This document shows, piece after piece, positions 8,772 through 19,133 of a stretch of DNA of 64,000 nucleotides (position 1 is the stretch's first letter; every line of letters starts with the position of its first letter). Location: the NCBI RefSeq assembly GCF_016100455.1, contig NZ_JACFSK010000001.1, positions 1,612,001 through 1,676,000 on the forward strand, read 5' to 3'. Origin of the DNA: Bartonella sp. M0283. Its GTDB lineage: Bacteria > Pseudomonadota > Alphaproteobacteria > Rhizobiales > Rhizobiaceae. A program made the translations under genes and the position numbers. Under the pieces are notes generated by a model. The model was given only the letters and a program-made list of their open reading frames with translations. It was not told the origin of the DNA and searched no databases.

Positions 8772-9005
8772 ATGTCTGTTGTTTTTCTCATGATCGAATG
8801 TTCGGATTTCGACAAGCTACGAAGATAGAGCGCGTAGCCGTTTGTTTTTATCGAAGAGCTTCGTTTTATCAAAGGCTATAAAACTTCATTGATCAAAACC
8901 GGATATCGAGAACTTTTGAAAACAGAGCTTCCTTTATCTTTGCCAAGCGACCAGCAAAGTTTCAAAGAAGTTTTGTCGTTCACTATCCGAAAACATTCCG
9001 GATAA
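8772..9005 (+). pseudogene. Possible decayed small ORF with two in-frame stops
   Basis: Within the 765-bp stretch 8617-9381 no intact gene is supportable. An ATG at 8772 has AAAGGA 6 nt upstream. It reads 18 codons to TAG, meets a second TAG three codons later, and then stays open in the same frame for about 55 codons to a TAA at 9003. The downstream part reads like protein (FIEELRFIKGYKTSL, then LPSDQQSFKEVLSF). This could be a nonsense-broken gene, or chance. I recognise no family. Confidence 0.2.
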
Positions 9006-9316
9006 TTGACGGGGAAAAGAATGAATTGCGCCAATCATGAAATCTCACTGAAGCGCGACATTATAACGGGTTATTCGGAACCCCCTGAATGATAAATTTC
9101 CTGCTCGGTGGTGTTGCAGGGTGAATTGTTCAGGTGCCAAAATATAGAGCGTAGTGAACATTGGCAGTTTCCTAATCAATCGAACACAACGATACCCTGC
9201 CCCTATGTCCTATTTACCTTCTAAAAAATGTCGCCACACTAAAAGCAGAAAGCGATTAAGGCCTCTTATGCTTTAATAGTTCGAACGAATTCCGATGTAA
9301 CAAAAGACCGGATTAC

Positions 9317-9358
9317 AAAAAATGAAGCAGCTCTTTGCAAGCCGCTTCGAATTTTTTT
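9317..9358 (-). terminator. Bidirectional terminator downstream of ialB
   Basis: GAAGC-A-GC (9324-9331) pairs with GC-C-GCTTC (9341-9348) with one internal mismatch. It is flanked by six A on the left and seven T on the right, so it can terminate on both strands. It lies 24 nt beyond the ialB stop. Confidence 0.75.
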
Positions 9359-9381
9359 AAGATAGAGATGCTGTCCGGTAC

Positions 9382-9936
9382 TTATTTTTTCAAATTATTC
9401 AAACGATCGAGAGCTGCGGAAAAACCGTTCAATTGAACAAACAGATTGTTCAAAACCTGTTCACCATTTCCGGCCGAAGTCGCTTTTACCTTAAGCTGCT
9501 TGCCATTACGCAATGCTGCAATACCATTTTTGTCAAATGCTATCGGCACAATGCAACCAACCGGCATGCATGTTCTTATACTTGTTTGAACAATAGTCTT
9601 GGTATCATCAACCTGTAATTCGATGGGTTTAGAGACCAGAATGCCGAAAGGTACGACAAGCACACCGGTTACATCGCCATTATTATTTGTCGAAGCATTC
9701 ATGCTGATGACAGGTTGATTTTGATTGTTAACTTCCTGCCGCATCAAAGCACAAGCTTTATCCCCGTTTTGTATGGCGCAATTGACGGTCCACAATCCGA
9801 AAGTTTCTGTCAAGGATGATGCGCCGTTCGGCAATGTAGCGGGAGCTGGTTTTGCAGTTTTCTCATTTGCAGCCATTGCAATCGAAGAAAAGAAAAACAT
9901 AACAATAGCAAAAAACGAAAAAAATAGACGTCTCAT
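9382..9936 (-). CDS. ialB: Invasion-associated locus B (IalB) family periplasmic protein
   Basis: Exported protein of 184 aa with a clear signal peptide (hydrophobic run of residues 4-20, likely cut after AMA near residue 22). The mature part has the family pattern: FGLWTVNCAIQ, a second Cys in KACALMRQE, then TCMPVGCIVPI with two more Cys, which suggests two disulfides. In Bartonella bacilliformis IalB is tied to erythrocyte entry, but the family is widespread in Rhizobiales and its molecular activity is not known. It sits two steps downstream of ctpA with rppH (ialA) between, the arrangement known from Bartonella. The start at 9936 fits the signal peptide. A role in invasion in this organism is not shown by the sequence. 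Confidence 0.9.
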   Translation of the reverse strand: MRRLFFSFFAIVMFFFSSIAMAANEKTAKPAPATLPNGASSLTETFGLWTVNCAIQNGDKACALMRQEVNNQNQPVISMNASTNNNGDVTGVLVVPFGILVSKPIELQVDDTKTIVQTSIRTCMPVGCIVPIAFDKNGIAALRNGKQLKVKATSAGNGEQVLNNLFVQLNGFSAALDRLNNLKK

Positions 9937-10040
9937 TTTATTATTCTTTCTAGGATCTAGAATTACCCAATATCTAAATTTCGATCATATAAAAGAATTT
10001 ATACTCATTAACCAGACAATTCACTGTTGCACTTTATCTG

Positions 10041-10568
10041 TCAACAAACAATATGACGAAAACGTGCAACAACCTTCTCATAAACTGCTTGTTTGAACGG
10101 TACAACCATCATCGGCAATGATTCCAGATCAACCCACTTCCACTGATCAAACTCGGCACTATTATTTTCCGGCGGCGGATTGATAGCAATTTCCGATTCA
10201 TCTCCCAAAAAACGGAAAGCAAACCATTTTTGTGTCTGCCCGCGATATTTGCCTTTCAATGCAACTCCGATCAATTGTTCAGGCAAATCATAGTTGATCC
10301 AATCATCTGTCTCATCAATCAATTCGATGGAATGGACGCCGGTTTCCTCATAAAGTTCACGTTTTGCTGCATCGATTGGAGCTTCATCCTTTTCAATGCC
10401 TCCTTGCGGCATTTGCCAGATTTTCGAAGCCCCTTCAAGCTCGCTCAGCCTTTTCGTAATACGTCTTCCGGCCCAGACTTTCCCGTCTTTGTTAAACAAA
10501 GCAATGCCCACGCATTTCCGATAAGGTAAATCTCTTGCAATTTTTTGTCTGTCTTTCTCGTTTTTCAT
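10041..10568 (-). CDS. rppH: RNA pyrophosphohydrolase RppH / NudH (invasion locus A, IalA)
   Basis: Nudix hydrolase that removes pyrophosphate from the 5' end of mRNA and can cleave diadenosine polyphosphates. The Nudix box is complete: [23 protein letters not shown] around residues 58-80, with the catalytic REL-EET Glu residues. It is preceded by [21 protein letters not shown] and followed by the RppH-typical Y-R-G-Q-x-Q-K-W-F sequence. I prefer ATG 10568 (175 aa) over an in-frame GTG at 10580, since GGAAGA lies just upstream of the ATG. It is the ialA homologue by position next to ialB. Spacing to ialB is about 100 bp. Confidence 0.93.
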   Translation of the reverse strand: MKNEKDRQKIARDLPYRKCVGIALFNKDGKVWAGRRITKRLSELEGASKIWQMPQGGIEKDEAPIDAAKRELYEETGVHSIELIDETDDWINYDLPEQLIGVALKGKYRGQTQKWFAFRFLGDESEIAINPPPENNSAEFDQWKWVDLESLPMMVVPFKQAVYEKVVARFRHIVC

Positions 10569-10736
10569 AATTTCTTCCACAAAGCTTGTTGTGCCTCATA
10601 AATACTGACAAACACTATAATGGCTTTCGATAACAAAACCACCTTTAACTCGCATTTCGACCCTAGCTCGAAATTTTTCAGTTAAAGTGATGAAGACAAG
10701 AAGCAATTTCGAATTCCTCGCGAAAGCCGGATAAAT

Positions 10737-10762
10737 AAAAAGCGCGTTGAACGCGCTTTTTA
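10737..10762 (-). terminator. Bidirectional terminator after ctpA
   Basis: AGCGCGT (10741-10747) and ACGCGCT (10751-10757) form a stem with a 3-nt loop, extended by A-runs on the left and T-runs on the right. It lies directly after the ctpA stop, so the envC-ctpA unit ends here and rppH (10568) has its own promoter in 10569-10736. Confidence 0.85.
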
Positions 10763-10768
10763 TTTTGT

Positions 10769-12079
10769 TCAATTCGGTACGCCTTTTTGCGGATTTGGCG
10801 GAAAAGCCGCATTGGCCATTTCACCACGAAGCAATTTATAGGCTTCATTCAGTTGAATATCATCTTTCTGGTCTTTCGGGACAAAGGCCGCAGAACCCGA
10901 CCCCTTATCATCTTCCTGATTACCCTTGATATGACCCTTCAATTCGGATTCGCCCAAATTGACGTCATAGCCCTTATATTCATCCGGCAATGGCTGATCT
11001 ACCTTGATATCCGGTGTTATCCCTTTGCCCTGGATTGAAGCGCCCGAAGGCGTGTAATAAAGCGCCGTTGTCAGACGTAAAGCACCGTTATCACCAAGCG
11101 GAATAATTGTTTGTACCGAACCTTTTCCGAATGACTGTGTACCAAGAACTGTCGCACGGCGGTGATCCTGCAAAGCACCAGCGACAATTTCGGAAGCACT
11201 GGCCGAGCCACCGTTAATGAGAACAATCAACGGCTTGCCATTAGAAATATCACCCGGCTTTGCGTCAAAGCGCATGACTTCTGCCTGATCGCGCCCACGT
11301 GTTGAAACGATTTCGCCTTTATCAAGGAATGCATCCGATACGCTGACAGCCTGATCCAGCAATCCGCCCGGATTCAAACGCAGATCAAGAACATATCCTT
11401 TGAGCTTGTCGGCCGGAATTTTCGACTGGATGTCTTTAATGGCTGCCTGAAGGTCATCATAGGTTTGTTCGGTAAATTGGATGAGACGCAAATAACCGAT
11501 ATCACCTTCGACCCGATATTTGACGGCCTTGACTTTGATAATATCGCGAATGACAGTAATTTCGAGCGGTTTATCAACGCCATTACGGATAATTGTCAGT
11601 TTGATAGGTTTGCCGACTTCGCCACGCATTTTGCTGACAGCATCGTTCAAAGTTTGCCCGCGAACCTGCTCGCCATCTATTTTGGATATAAGATCGCCAG
11701 CAAGAACGCCGGCTTTGGAGGCGGGAGTATCCTCCATTGGCGAAACAACCTTGATAAGGTCATTTTCCATTGTTACTTCAATGCCCAAACCGCCAAACTC
11801 GCCTTTAGTGGAAACCCGCATATCTTTTGCTTCTTCAGCATTCATATAGGATGAATGCGGATCAAGCGAGGTCAACATACCATTGATAGCATTTTCAATG
11901 AGCTTTTTGTCATCAGGCACTGTCACATATTGCGCCCGCACACGCTCGAAGACATCACCAAAAATGGCTAGCTGTTTATAGGTGTCACCATCATTATTAG
12001 CTGCAAAGGATTGCATCATAATCATCGAACTTGCGCCCAGCAATGCACCGGCAGCTAAAACAGTCAATTTACGAATCAT
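10769..12079 (-). CDS. ctpA: Carboxyl-terminal processing protease (S41 family)
   Basis: Periplasmic serine protease that trims or degrades envelope proteins, in several bacteria peptidoglycan hydrolases. A signal peptide or anchor spans residues 1-26. A PDZ domain with the GGLGIEVTMEND and AGDLISKIDGE segments covers about residues 85-170. The S41 domain follows with LRLNPGGLLDQAV. The catalytic Ser294 lies in GGSASASEIVAGAL and the general-base Lys319 in SFGKGSVQ. Length 436 aa is typical. It overlaps the end of envC by 11 nt, so the two are translationally linked; coupling an amidase activator with an envelope protease makes sense for cell-wall remodelling. The start ATG lies at 12079. Confidence 0.95.
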   Translation of the reverse strand: MIRKLTVLAAGALLGASSMIMMQSFAANNDGDTYKQLAIFGDVFERVRAQYVTVPDDKKLIENAINGMLTSLDPHSSYMNAEEAKDMRVSTKGEFGGLGIEVTMENDLIKVVSPMEDTPASKAGVLAGDLISKIDGEQVRGQTLNDAVSKMRGEVGKPIKLTIIRNGVDKPLEITVIRDIIKVKAVKYRVEGDIGYLRLIQFTEQTYDDLQAAIKDIQSKIPADKLKGYVLDLRLNPGGLLDQAVSVSDAFLDKGEIVSTRGRDQAEVMRFDAKPGDISNGKPLIVLINGGSASASEIVAGALQDHRRATVLGTQSFGKGSVQTIIPLGDNGALRLTTALYYTPSGASIQGKGITPDIKVDQPLPDEYKGYDVNLGESELKGHIKGNQEDDKGSGSAAFVPKDQKDDIQLNEAYKLLRGEMANAAFPPNPQKGVPN

Positions 12080-13334
12080 TCTGGTTCCTTCCCGACTTAC
12101 CAGCCATCCACCATGGTGCCGGATTTACAGGTTTACCTAATTTTCTGAACTCAATGTAAAGCATCGGAGTAGTTTTGCCTATATCCAAAGAAGCCGCGCT
12201 AGCAATTTGTTGACTACCCATCGTGCCAAGCGGTTCACCTGAAAGCAAAAATTGTCCTTGCACAACATTAACCTTGTTCATGCCCGCAAGCAATATATGA
12301 TAATTTTGTCCCGTATCAAGAATAACCAATTCTCCATAGGAACGAAAAGGTCCGGCATAAGCAACCACACCATCGGCGGGTGCAGTTATAATAGCACCCG
12401 GTTGCGTTTCAACAGTATCCCCGAGAACTGCTCCATTGTTCGCTCCGAATTTCTGCACAATTTTTCCGGCTGCAGGCAGAACAAGACTACCTTTTTTGCC
12501 TTCAAAATCGAGATTGCGCGTCAATTCGGTATCTTCATTTTTGAAACTATTGTCCGTTTTGTCCTGACGTGACTGGCGCTCGAGTTCGGTTAACAGATCT
12601 TCAAGCGATTTGGCTCTTTCGGAAAGCTCGAGAACATTTTTACGTTGTGTTGCCAATTCATTTTCCGACGTTTTTTGCAATTTTGCTTTTTCTTCAACAA
12701 GCAAACTTAAACGTTTTTGTTGTTCCGCCTGCAATTGAACCTGATTTTTCAACTCGTCATGTTGTGCCTTGATAGAGTTTTCAACTGCTGTCATATCCTT
12801 AAGACTAGCCGATAAGGACAGTGTTTTTTCGCGCATTTCCGGAATAAGCGTTCCCAAAAGTGCAGCACTACGCACAGATTTCAGGGCATCATCCGGTTCG
12901 ACCAGAATAGCTGGCGGAGGATTTAGGCCCATGCGTTCAAGAGCCGCCAGAACTTCAGAAAATTCTCCTCTGCGACTTTCAAGATCCTGTTTGACTTTCG
13001 ATTTCTCATCATAAAGTCTTGTTAATTTTTCTTCACTCTGGGCTATTTTTTCGGAAGTTTCACGCTCGCTTTTTGCTGCTTTGACAATTTCGGATGTCAA
13101 GGTTCGCTGATCTTTTTTAAGACTATCAACCTGACTGGCCAATTGCGCCATTTTCTGGCGTGAGAGCGTCATGGTTGCGCGAATGTCATTCAATGCTTTA
13201 TTGGCAGCTTCCTTATTCGCATTTTCATCTGCAAAAGACCAATATGGCCAAAACACTATCAAGCATGCAACGACACCTCCCCGACTTAAAGAGGATAAAA
13301 TTTTACCAACACGCATGATGATGCATTTTATCAT
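12069..13334 (-). CDS. envC: Murein hydrolase activator EnvC-like (degenerate M23/LytM domain)
   Basis: Periplasmic protein of 421 aa thought to activate cell-division amidases. An N-terminal signal peptide (hydrophobic core about residues 15-34, cut near SFA) is followed by a long charged coiled coil at ~40-270, including LKKDQRTLTSEIVKAAKSE. The C-terminal LytM domain spans ~290-405. Its metal ligands are missing: the HxxxD position reads GDTVE and the HxH position is changed (YHILLAG). It is therefore predicted to be non-catalytic, as in EnvC. Two nearby ATG codons (13334, 13316) are possible starts, neither with a strong ribosome binding site. It is the first gene of the envC-ctpA pair. 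Confidence 0.88.
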   Translation of the reverse strand: MIKCIIMRVGKILSSLSRGGVVACLIVFWPYWSFADENANKEAANKALNDIRATMTLSRQKMAQLASQVDSLKKDQRTLTSEIVKAAKSERETSEKIAQSEEKLTRLYDEKSKVKQDLESRRGEFSEVLAALERMGLNPPPAILVEPDDALKSVRSAALLGTLIPEMREKTLSLSASLKDMTAVENSIKAQHDELKNQVQLQAEQQKRLSLLVEEKAKLQKTSENELATQRKNVLELSERAKSLEDLLTELERQSRQDKTDNSFKNEDTELTRNLDFEGKKGSLVLPAAGKIVQKFGANNGAVLGDTVETQPGAIITAPADGVVAYAGPFRSYGELVILDTGQNYHILLAGMNKVNVVQGQFLLSGEPLGTMGSQQIASAASLDIGKTTPMLYIEFRKLGKPVNPAPWWMAGKSGRNQNDS

Positions 13335-13435
13335 TCTGCCAATTCGTACTGCCTAAATGAGGAAGTTATAATCGCGTCAAACTAAGATCGTGTTAACAAA
13401 TCGGTAATTTGACAGCTTTTCGCTAAAAACTGATT

Positions 13436-13918
13436 TTACACGCGATGATAGGGGTGTCCACTTAAAATAGTTGCGGCGCGATAGACCTGTTCGCTAAGCA
13501 AAATGCGCGCGATCTGATGAGGCCATGTCATTGCCCCGAATGATAATAATAAATCGGCGCGCTTTCGTACTTTTTCACAATGCCCGTCGGGACCACCCAA
13601 GGCTATCGTCAGATGTTTGCAGCCAGCATCACGCCAATCTTGCAATTTATGGGCAAACTGAACCGATGTCATTGACTTCCCGCGTTCGTCAAGAACGATA
13701 AGACGGCTCCCCTCTTGCAAAGTGCCAAGAAGGTTCTCTCCTTCTTCTTCCATCCTTTGATTGGCGTTTTGTGACCGGCTTTCTACAATTTCATGGACAT
13801 TGAGAAAATTTAACCCCAATGAGGGAGCCAATTTTGAAAAACGATCAAAATAACGGCTGACAAGTTCCTGCTCGGGCCCTTTTTTCATGCGGCCGACGGC
13901 AAATACAGAAATCTGCAC
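13436..13918 (-). CDS. rlmH: 23S rRNA (pseudouridine1915-N3)-methyltransferase
   Basis: SPOUT-class methyltransferase modifying pseudouridine 1915 in helix 69 of 23S rRNA, on the assembled 70S ribosome. I use the GTG at 13918, giving 160 aa beginning MQISVFAVGRMKKGPE, which is the family N-terminus. A GGAG lies 9 nt upstream, inside the end of rsfS, and the rsfS stop is only 1 nt away. Longer in-frame starts at 14044 would run through rsfS and are rejected. The cofactor knot is visible as LTIALGGPDGH near residue 103, followed by LSFGAMTWPHQIARILLSEQ and the C-terminal HPYHR. The rsfS-rlmH pair is conserved across bacteria. Confidence 0.95.
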   Translation of the reverse strand: MQISVFAVGRMKKGPEQELVSRYFDRFSKLAPSLGLNFLNVHEIVESRSQNANQRMEEEGENLLGTLQEGSRLIVLDERGKSMTSVQFAHKLQDWRDAGCKHLTIALGGPDGHCEKVRKRADLLLSFGAMTWPHQIARILLSEQVYRAATILSGHPYHRV

Positions 13919-13919
13919 G

Positions 13920-14378
13920 TCAATTTTCTCCGACTCGCAAATGAATCCGGTCACCCGCGTCGGACGTGTTCCACATCTTTTCGAGATTATAGAATTCCCG
14001 TGTTTCCGGCCGGAAAAGGTGCACAACAATATCACCAAGATCAATCAGCACCCAATCGCACTCGCTCAAGCCTTCCACTCTGGTTTGACCTTTATTACAA
14101 TCTTTCATGGCATAGAGAAGATGGTCAGCCAATGCCGAAACATGACGCTGCGAACCTCCCGAAGCAATCACCATATAATCGGCCAACGGGGAACGACCAC
14201 GAAGATCAATAGTAACAACATCCTCTGCCTTTGAATCATCAAGGCTCGAAAGAACACGCTGCAAATTATTTTCAACAATCAAACCGGCATTGTCGGCATG
14301 AATTTTCTCCTGAACCTCAGCGTCTTTGCCAATTTTATTGTTCTTTTGTGTCACAATAGTTTTTTTCAGATTATTCAC
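13920..14378 (-). CDS. rsfS: Ribosomal silencing factor RsfS
   Basis: Binds ribosomal protein L14 and blocks joining of 30S and 50S subunits when nutrients fall. The protein has 152 aa, with a ~35-residue charged N-terminal extension. The DUF143/RsfS domain follows: DDSKAEDVVTIDLRGRSPLADYMVIASG, then HVSALADHLLYAMKD, the WVLIDLGDIVVHLFRPETREFYNLEKMW block near residues 105-135, and a short tail. It directly precedes rlmH (1-nt gap) and follows nadD (127-bp gap), the usual bacterial order. Several internal Met codons could shorten the N-terminus, which is the least certain part. Confidence 0.93.
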   Translation of the reverse strand: MNNLKKTIVTQKNNKIGKDAEVQEKIHADNAGLIVENNLQRVLSSLDDSKAEDVVTIDLRGRSPLADYMVIASGGSQRHVSALADHLLYAMKDCNKGQTRVEGLSECDWVLIDLGDIVVHLFRPETREFYNLEKMWNTSDAGDRIHLRVGEN

Positions 14379-14505
14379 CTTTCAACCCGATATAAGTTCT
14401 CGTTTTTACCACCAGTTTCTTGATTAATAAAAGTTACAGACTTGTCGCTTTTTTTCAAGGAAAATCGGCATTTTTCTTATTTTGCCCTTGCTCGCCGCTT
14501 CCTCT

Positions 14506-15093
14506 CTACTTCGCGTTTTTCTGCCGCAAGCCCGTAGAAGATGCATAAGAGCGTCGGCCATGGATATATCCCCATGCAGGAGGTTTTTTATAGGGCAAAG
14601 CGCCAACATCATATTCTTTAACACGGAATTTCCGGAATGTTTCCGCCATGGCAGAAGAAAGTGCCGACATTGAAGCCGATGGCCGATCAATAATAACAAT
14701 CGGGATCATGGACACGATCTTTTTCCATTCCTGCCATTGATGAAATGTCGCAAGACTATCGGCGCCCATCACCCAGACGAATCGGCTATTGAGATGACGA
14801 GAAAGTATGTAGGAGAGCGTTGTGATTGACGTATAGGATTTGATTGTCTTTTCAAAACCGGTAATTTTTATACGCGGGTCGTCAACAAGTTTGGCACTTA
14901 ATTGTATTCTTTCGTGGAGTGGCAAAAGCCCGCTTCGATCTTTCAGCAGGTTTCCGGGGGTCACCATCCACCATAATTCATCGAGGTTCAATCGACGAAG
15001 CGCAATTTTTGCAACGAGGAGATGTCCTTCATGTGGCGGGTTGAACGACCCGCCAAAAAGGCCTATCCGGTTGCCGCTTTCGCAATGCGGCAT
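14506..15093 (-). CDS. nadD: Nicotinate-nucleotide adenylyltransferase
   Basis: Makes nicotinic acid adenine dinucleotide from NaMN and ATP in NAD biosynthesis. The nucleotidyltransferase signature GLFGGSFNPPHEGH lies near the N-terminus, with WWMVTPGNLLK and FVWVMGADSLATFHQW downstream and the C-terminal SST-x-LR box (ASSTGLRQK). I choose ATG 15093 (195 aa, MPHCESGNRIGLFGG). A TTG at 15123 in frame overlaps the proA stop and would add 10 residues; either is possible, since neither has a strong ribosome binding site. It follows proA with almost no spacing, so proA-nadD are likely co-transcribed. Confidence 0.92.
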   Translation of the reverse strand: MPHCESGNRIGLFGGSFNPPHEGHLLVAKIALRRLNLDELWWMVTPGNLLKDRSGLLPLHERIQLSAKLVDDPRIKITGFEKTIKSYTSITTLSYILSRHLNSRFVWVMGADSLATFHQWQEWKKIVSMIPIVIIDRPSASMSALSSAMAETFRKFRVKEYDVGALPYKKPPAWGYIHGRRSYASSTGLRQKNAK

Positions 15094-15119
15094 TTTGTTT
15101 TCATATCGGAAAAAGTCAT

Positions 15120-16379
15120 TCAAGGACGTATCTGCCCGTTACCGTTGACATGATATTGAAATGTCGTCAATTGTTCGACACCGATCGGACCACGAGCATG
15201 CATTTTGCCCGTTGCAATGCCGATTTCACCTCCGAAACCGAATTCGCCGCCATCTGCAAATTGGGTCGACGCATTGTGCATCAAAATAGCGGAATCGAGG
15301 CTTCTGAAAAAGAGGTCAACCGCCTTTTTATCTTCGGCAATAATCGACTCGGTATGGTGGGAAGAATAACGGTTGATGTGATCGATTGCGCCCTCAACAC
15401 CATTGACTGTCTTTATCGATACAATGGCATCAAGATATTCGGTCGACCAGTCTGCTTCGGTGGCAAGCTTGGCACCCGGAATTTTATCGACTAGATCTTC
15501 ACTCGCACGTATTTCACAGCCAGCCTGTTGAAGTGCAATAATAACCGGAACGATCTTATCAGCAATTGCTTGGTCAACAAGAATAGTTTCCACCGCACCG
15601 CATATCCCTGTGCGTCGCAATTTGGCGTTGATAATTATCTTTTTTGCCATGTCGAGATTGGCAGATTTATCAACATAGATATGGCACAAACCTTCAAGGT
15701 GGGAGAACACGGGAACGCGTGCTTCCTTTTGTACACGCGCGACTAAACTTTTGCCCCCTCTTGGAACAAGAACGTCGATATTTCCATCAAGACCGGTGAG
15801 CAATTCTCCTACTGCGTCGCGATCGACTGTGTCGACAAACTGTATAGATTGTTCCGGCAAACCGGCAGACTTCAAGCCTTCGACCATTGCTTCATGGATA
15901 GCTTTGGATGACAAGAAACTGTCGGAGCCACCACGAAGAATAACGGCATTGCCGGCTTTCAGACATAAGGCGCCTGCATCGGCAGTCACATTGGGCCGAC
16001 TTTCGTAAATGACACCTATAACGCCAAGGGGTGTGCGAACGCGCTGGATTTCTAACCCGTTCGGACGTTTCCATTCACTCATAATTTCGCCGACGGGGTC
16101 AGGAAGATTGGCGATTGTATGAACGGCATCGGCTATCGAAGAAATACGTTTTTCATCAAGTAAAAGCCGGTCGACAAGAGCAGCACTCATGCCATTTTTT
16201 TTGGCTTTCTCTATATCTTTGGCATTGGCCGCCAATATATCAGCTTGATGGTCGCGAATATTTTTGGCGATCGCTTCAAGTGCTTGCGTCTTCTGCTTTG
16301 AGGGGCTAAGCGCCAATGTCCGGGAAGCCGAGCGGGCATCTCTTCCCATTTTCAAAAGATTGTCGTGCAAACCAGCCAT
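15120..16379 (-). CDS. proA: Gamma-glutamyl phosphate reductase
   Basis: Second step of proline synthesis: NADPH-dependent reduction of glutamyl-5-phosphate to glutamate semialdehyde. It belongs to the aldehyde dehydrogenase superfamily and has 419 aa, a normal length. Visible motifs are [23 protein letters not shown] near residues 105-130, LILRGG-like [20 protein letters not shown] near 210, and the catalytic Cys in [15 protein letters not shown] near residue 255. The C-terminus has [28 protein letters not shown]. It lies downstream of proB (151-bp gap), so both proline genes are in one neighbourhood with the obgE GTPase. Confidence 0.97.
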   Translation of the reverse strand: MAGLHDNLLKMGRDARSASRTLALSPSKQKTQALEAIAKNIRDHQADILAANAKDIEKAKKNGMSAALVDRLLLDEKRISSIADAVHTIANLPDPVGEIMSEWKRPNGLEIQRVRTPLGVIGVIYESRPNVTADAGALCLKAGNAVILRGGSDSFLSSKAIHEAMVEGLKSAGLPEQSIQFVDTVDRDAVGELLTGLDGNIDVLVPRGGKSLVARVQKEARVPVFSHLEGLCHIYVDKSANLDMAKKIIINAKLRRTGICGAVETILVDQAIADKIVPVIIALQQAGCEIRASEDLVDKIPGAKLATEADWSTEYLDAIVSIKTVNGVEGAIDHINRYSSHHTESIIAEDKKAVDLFFRSLDSAILMHNASTQFADGGEFGFGGEIGIATGKMHARGPIGVEQLTTFQYHVNGNGQIRP

Positions 16380-16530
16380 GAAATATTTCCCTTATTAACC
16401 ACCGCTTTCCGGCAGTTAGCCACATCACATCCGATAACTCAATATATATTATGACGTGGAAAGTCCGTTAAGCTCAAGGAACGATATTTATAATATAAGC
16501 CCAACAAATATTATTGATAATGAATGATGA

Positions 16531-17655
16531 TTAACTCCGCAAAACCATGTCATTGCGATGAACCATTGCAGATCTTGGTTCATAACCTAAAACAGCTTCA
16601 ATCTCGGCATTTTTCAATCCGATAATACGATCGGCCTCATCCCGATCATAACTGACCAATCCTCTTGCAATTTCGAGTTTGTCTTTGTCGACAATCGCCA
16701 CGGTATCGCCATGGTGGAAATCCCCTTCAATGGCGACAACACCGGCGGCAAGAAGCGACTTGCCTCTTTTCAAAGCACGAACCGCCCCCTCGTCAATCGT
16801 CAATGTGCCGGACGGGTCAAGCTGGCCGGAAATCCATGTTTTCCATGCACTGACAGGCTTTTCGCTCGCTGCAAAAAAACTTGCCCTTTCGCCTTGATCA
16901 ATAGCGGCCAACGGATGGAGACGCTTACCCGATGTAATAATCATTGCCGTTCCGGATTGATTGGCAATTTTGCCTGCTTCAAGTTTTGTCTTCATTCCGC
17001 CCCGCGATAATTCGGAAGCGGCAAGACCCGCCATTTTTTCAATGGCGGGATTGATCGACCGGATATAGGGAATGAATTGCGAATGGTCGTCAAGATGCGG
17101 AGGGGCAGAATAAAGACCATCAATATCGGATAAAAGAATGAGGAGATCCGCCCCCATCATTGTTGCAACGCGCGCTGCCAGCCGATCATTATCTCCATAA
17201 CGGATTTCACCGGTTGCAACTGTATCGTTCTCGTTAACGACAGGAACTGCGCCAAAATGAAGTAACGTATTGATTGTTGCCCTTGCATTGAGATAATGGC
17301 GGCGCTCTTCCGTATCGACGAGTGTCAGAAGAATCTGCCCCGTCATCAAGCCATGTTTTAACAATTGAGCCCCATAGGCTTTAGCAAGTTCGATCTGGCC
17401 GATTGCTGCACATGCCTGACTTTGTTCAAGTTTGAGCGAACCCGACGGAAGTTTCAAGAGTGTACGTCCCAAGGCAATAGCACCGGAAGAAACCAGAAGA
17501 ATCTCTACGCCTTTTTTCTCCAATGCGGCGACGTCATTAATCAGGCTTTCAAGCCATTCGGCTTTAAGACCGTGCTTGCGATCAACAAGAAGAGCTGACC
17601 CGATTTTGACAACAATACGTTTATATTGATCGAGTTTTTTTAATTCCTGCACCAT
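16531..17655 (-). CDS. proB: Glutamate 5-kinase with PUA domain
   Basis: First committed step of proline synthesis, ATP-dependent phosphorylation of glutamate. The amino acid kinase domain fills residues 1-~265, with [10 protein letters not shown] at 15-24, [12 protein letters not shown] at ~54, [28 protein letters not shown] at ~135-165 and [13 protein letters not shown] at ~215. The C-terminal PUA domain spans ~280-370 and ends in [16 protein letters not shown]. In ProB the kinase is feedback-inhibited by proline. It lies 6 nt after obgE and is likely co-transcribed with it, an arrangement common in Rhizobiales. Confidence 0.97.
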   Translation of the reverse strand: MVQELKKLDQYKRIVVKIGSALLVDRKHGLKAEWLESLINDVAALEKKGVEILLVSSGAIALGRTLLKLPSGSLKLEQSQACAAIGQIELAKAYGAQLLKHGLMTGQILLTLVDTEERRHYLNARATINTLLHFGAVPVVNENDTVATGEIRYGDNDRLAARVATMMGADLLILLSDIDGLYSAPPHLDDHSQFIPYIRSINPAIEKMAGLAASELSRGGMKTKLEAGKIANQSGTAMIITSGKRLHPLAAIDQGERASFFAASEKPVSAWKTWISGQLDPSGTLTIDEGAVRALKRGKSLLAAGVVAIEGDFHHGDTVAIVDKDKLEIARGLVSYDRDEADRIIGLKNAEIEAVLGYEPRSAMVHRNDMVLRS

Positions 17656-17661
17656 GAATGC

Positions 17662-18687
<1,026 letters not shown>

Positions 18688-19101
18688 TTATACTCTTCGT
18701 TGATCTTCGCCTCTCTCATAGCGCAAAGTTCCAAACAAGGCTATAGAGAGATGGAAAGCCAAATAGCCTTCCGGATTTTAAGCCTGATGTGCAAATACTC
18801 TCAGCATAATCACATCAACATTCAGGGGCAATAACTGCTCAGTTGTGAAATCATCCAGCCAGACGATGAAATGCTTTTTAACTTCAAACATTTCGGGAGC
18901 GAGAGATAGTCACTGTCTCTTCAAAAGGTTTTCGAAACCGGTTCGGTCGTCAACATAATTTTAGGCAACACACCGGAATTGGGACTATCCTTTTGATCTC
19001 ACAGATGATTTTGTCGACCACCTGTTTTTCAACGTGTTCAATTTTATAATTTTCTGCCCGAACCTTAAAATCATATGAATTGCACAGCTTTGGCACCTTA
19101 C

Positions 19102-19128
19102 AAAGTGGCTGAGCAAGCAGCCACTTTT
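19102..19128 (-). terminator. Terminator after rlmE
   Basis: A perfect 10-bp stem (AAAGTGGCTG at 19102-19111 with CAGCCACTTT at 19118-19127) and a 6-nt loop, 6 nt from the rlmE stop. T-runs on either side are short. Confidence 0.7.
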
Positions 19129-19133
19129 AGCCT

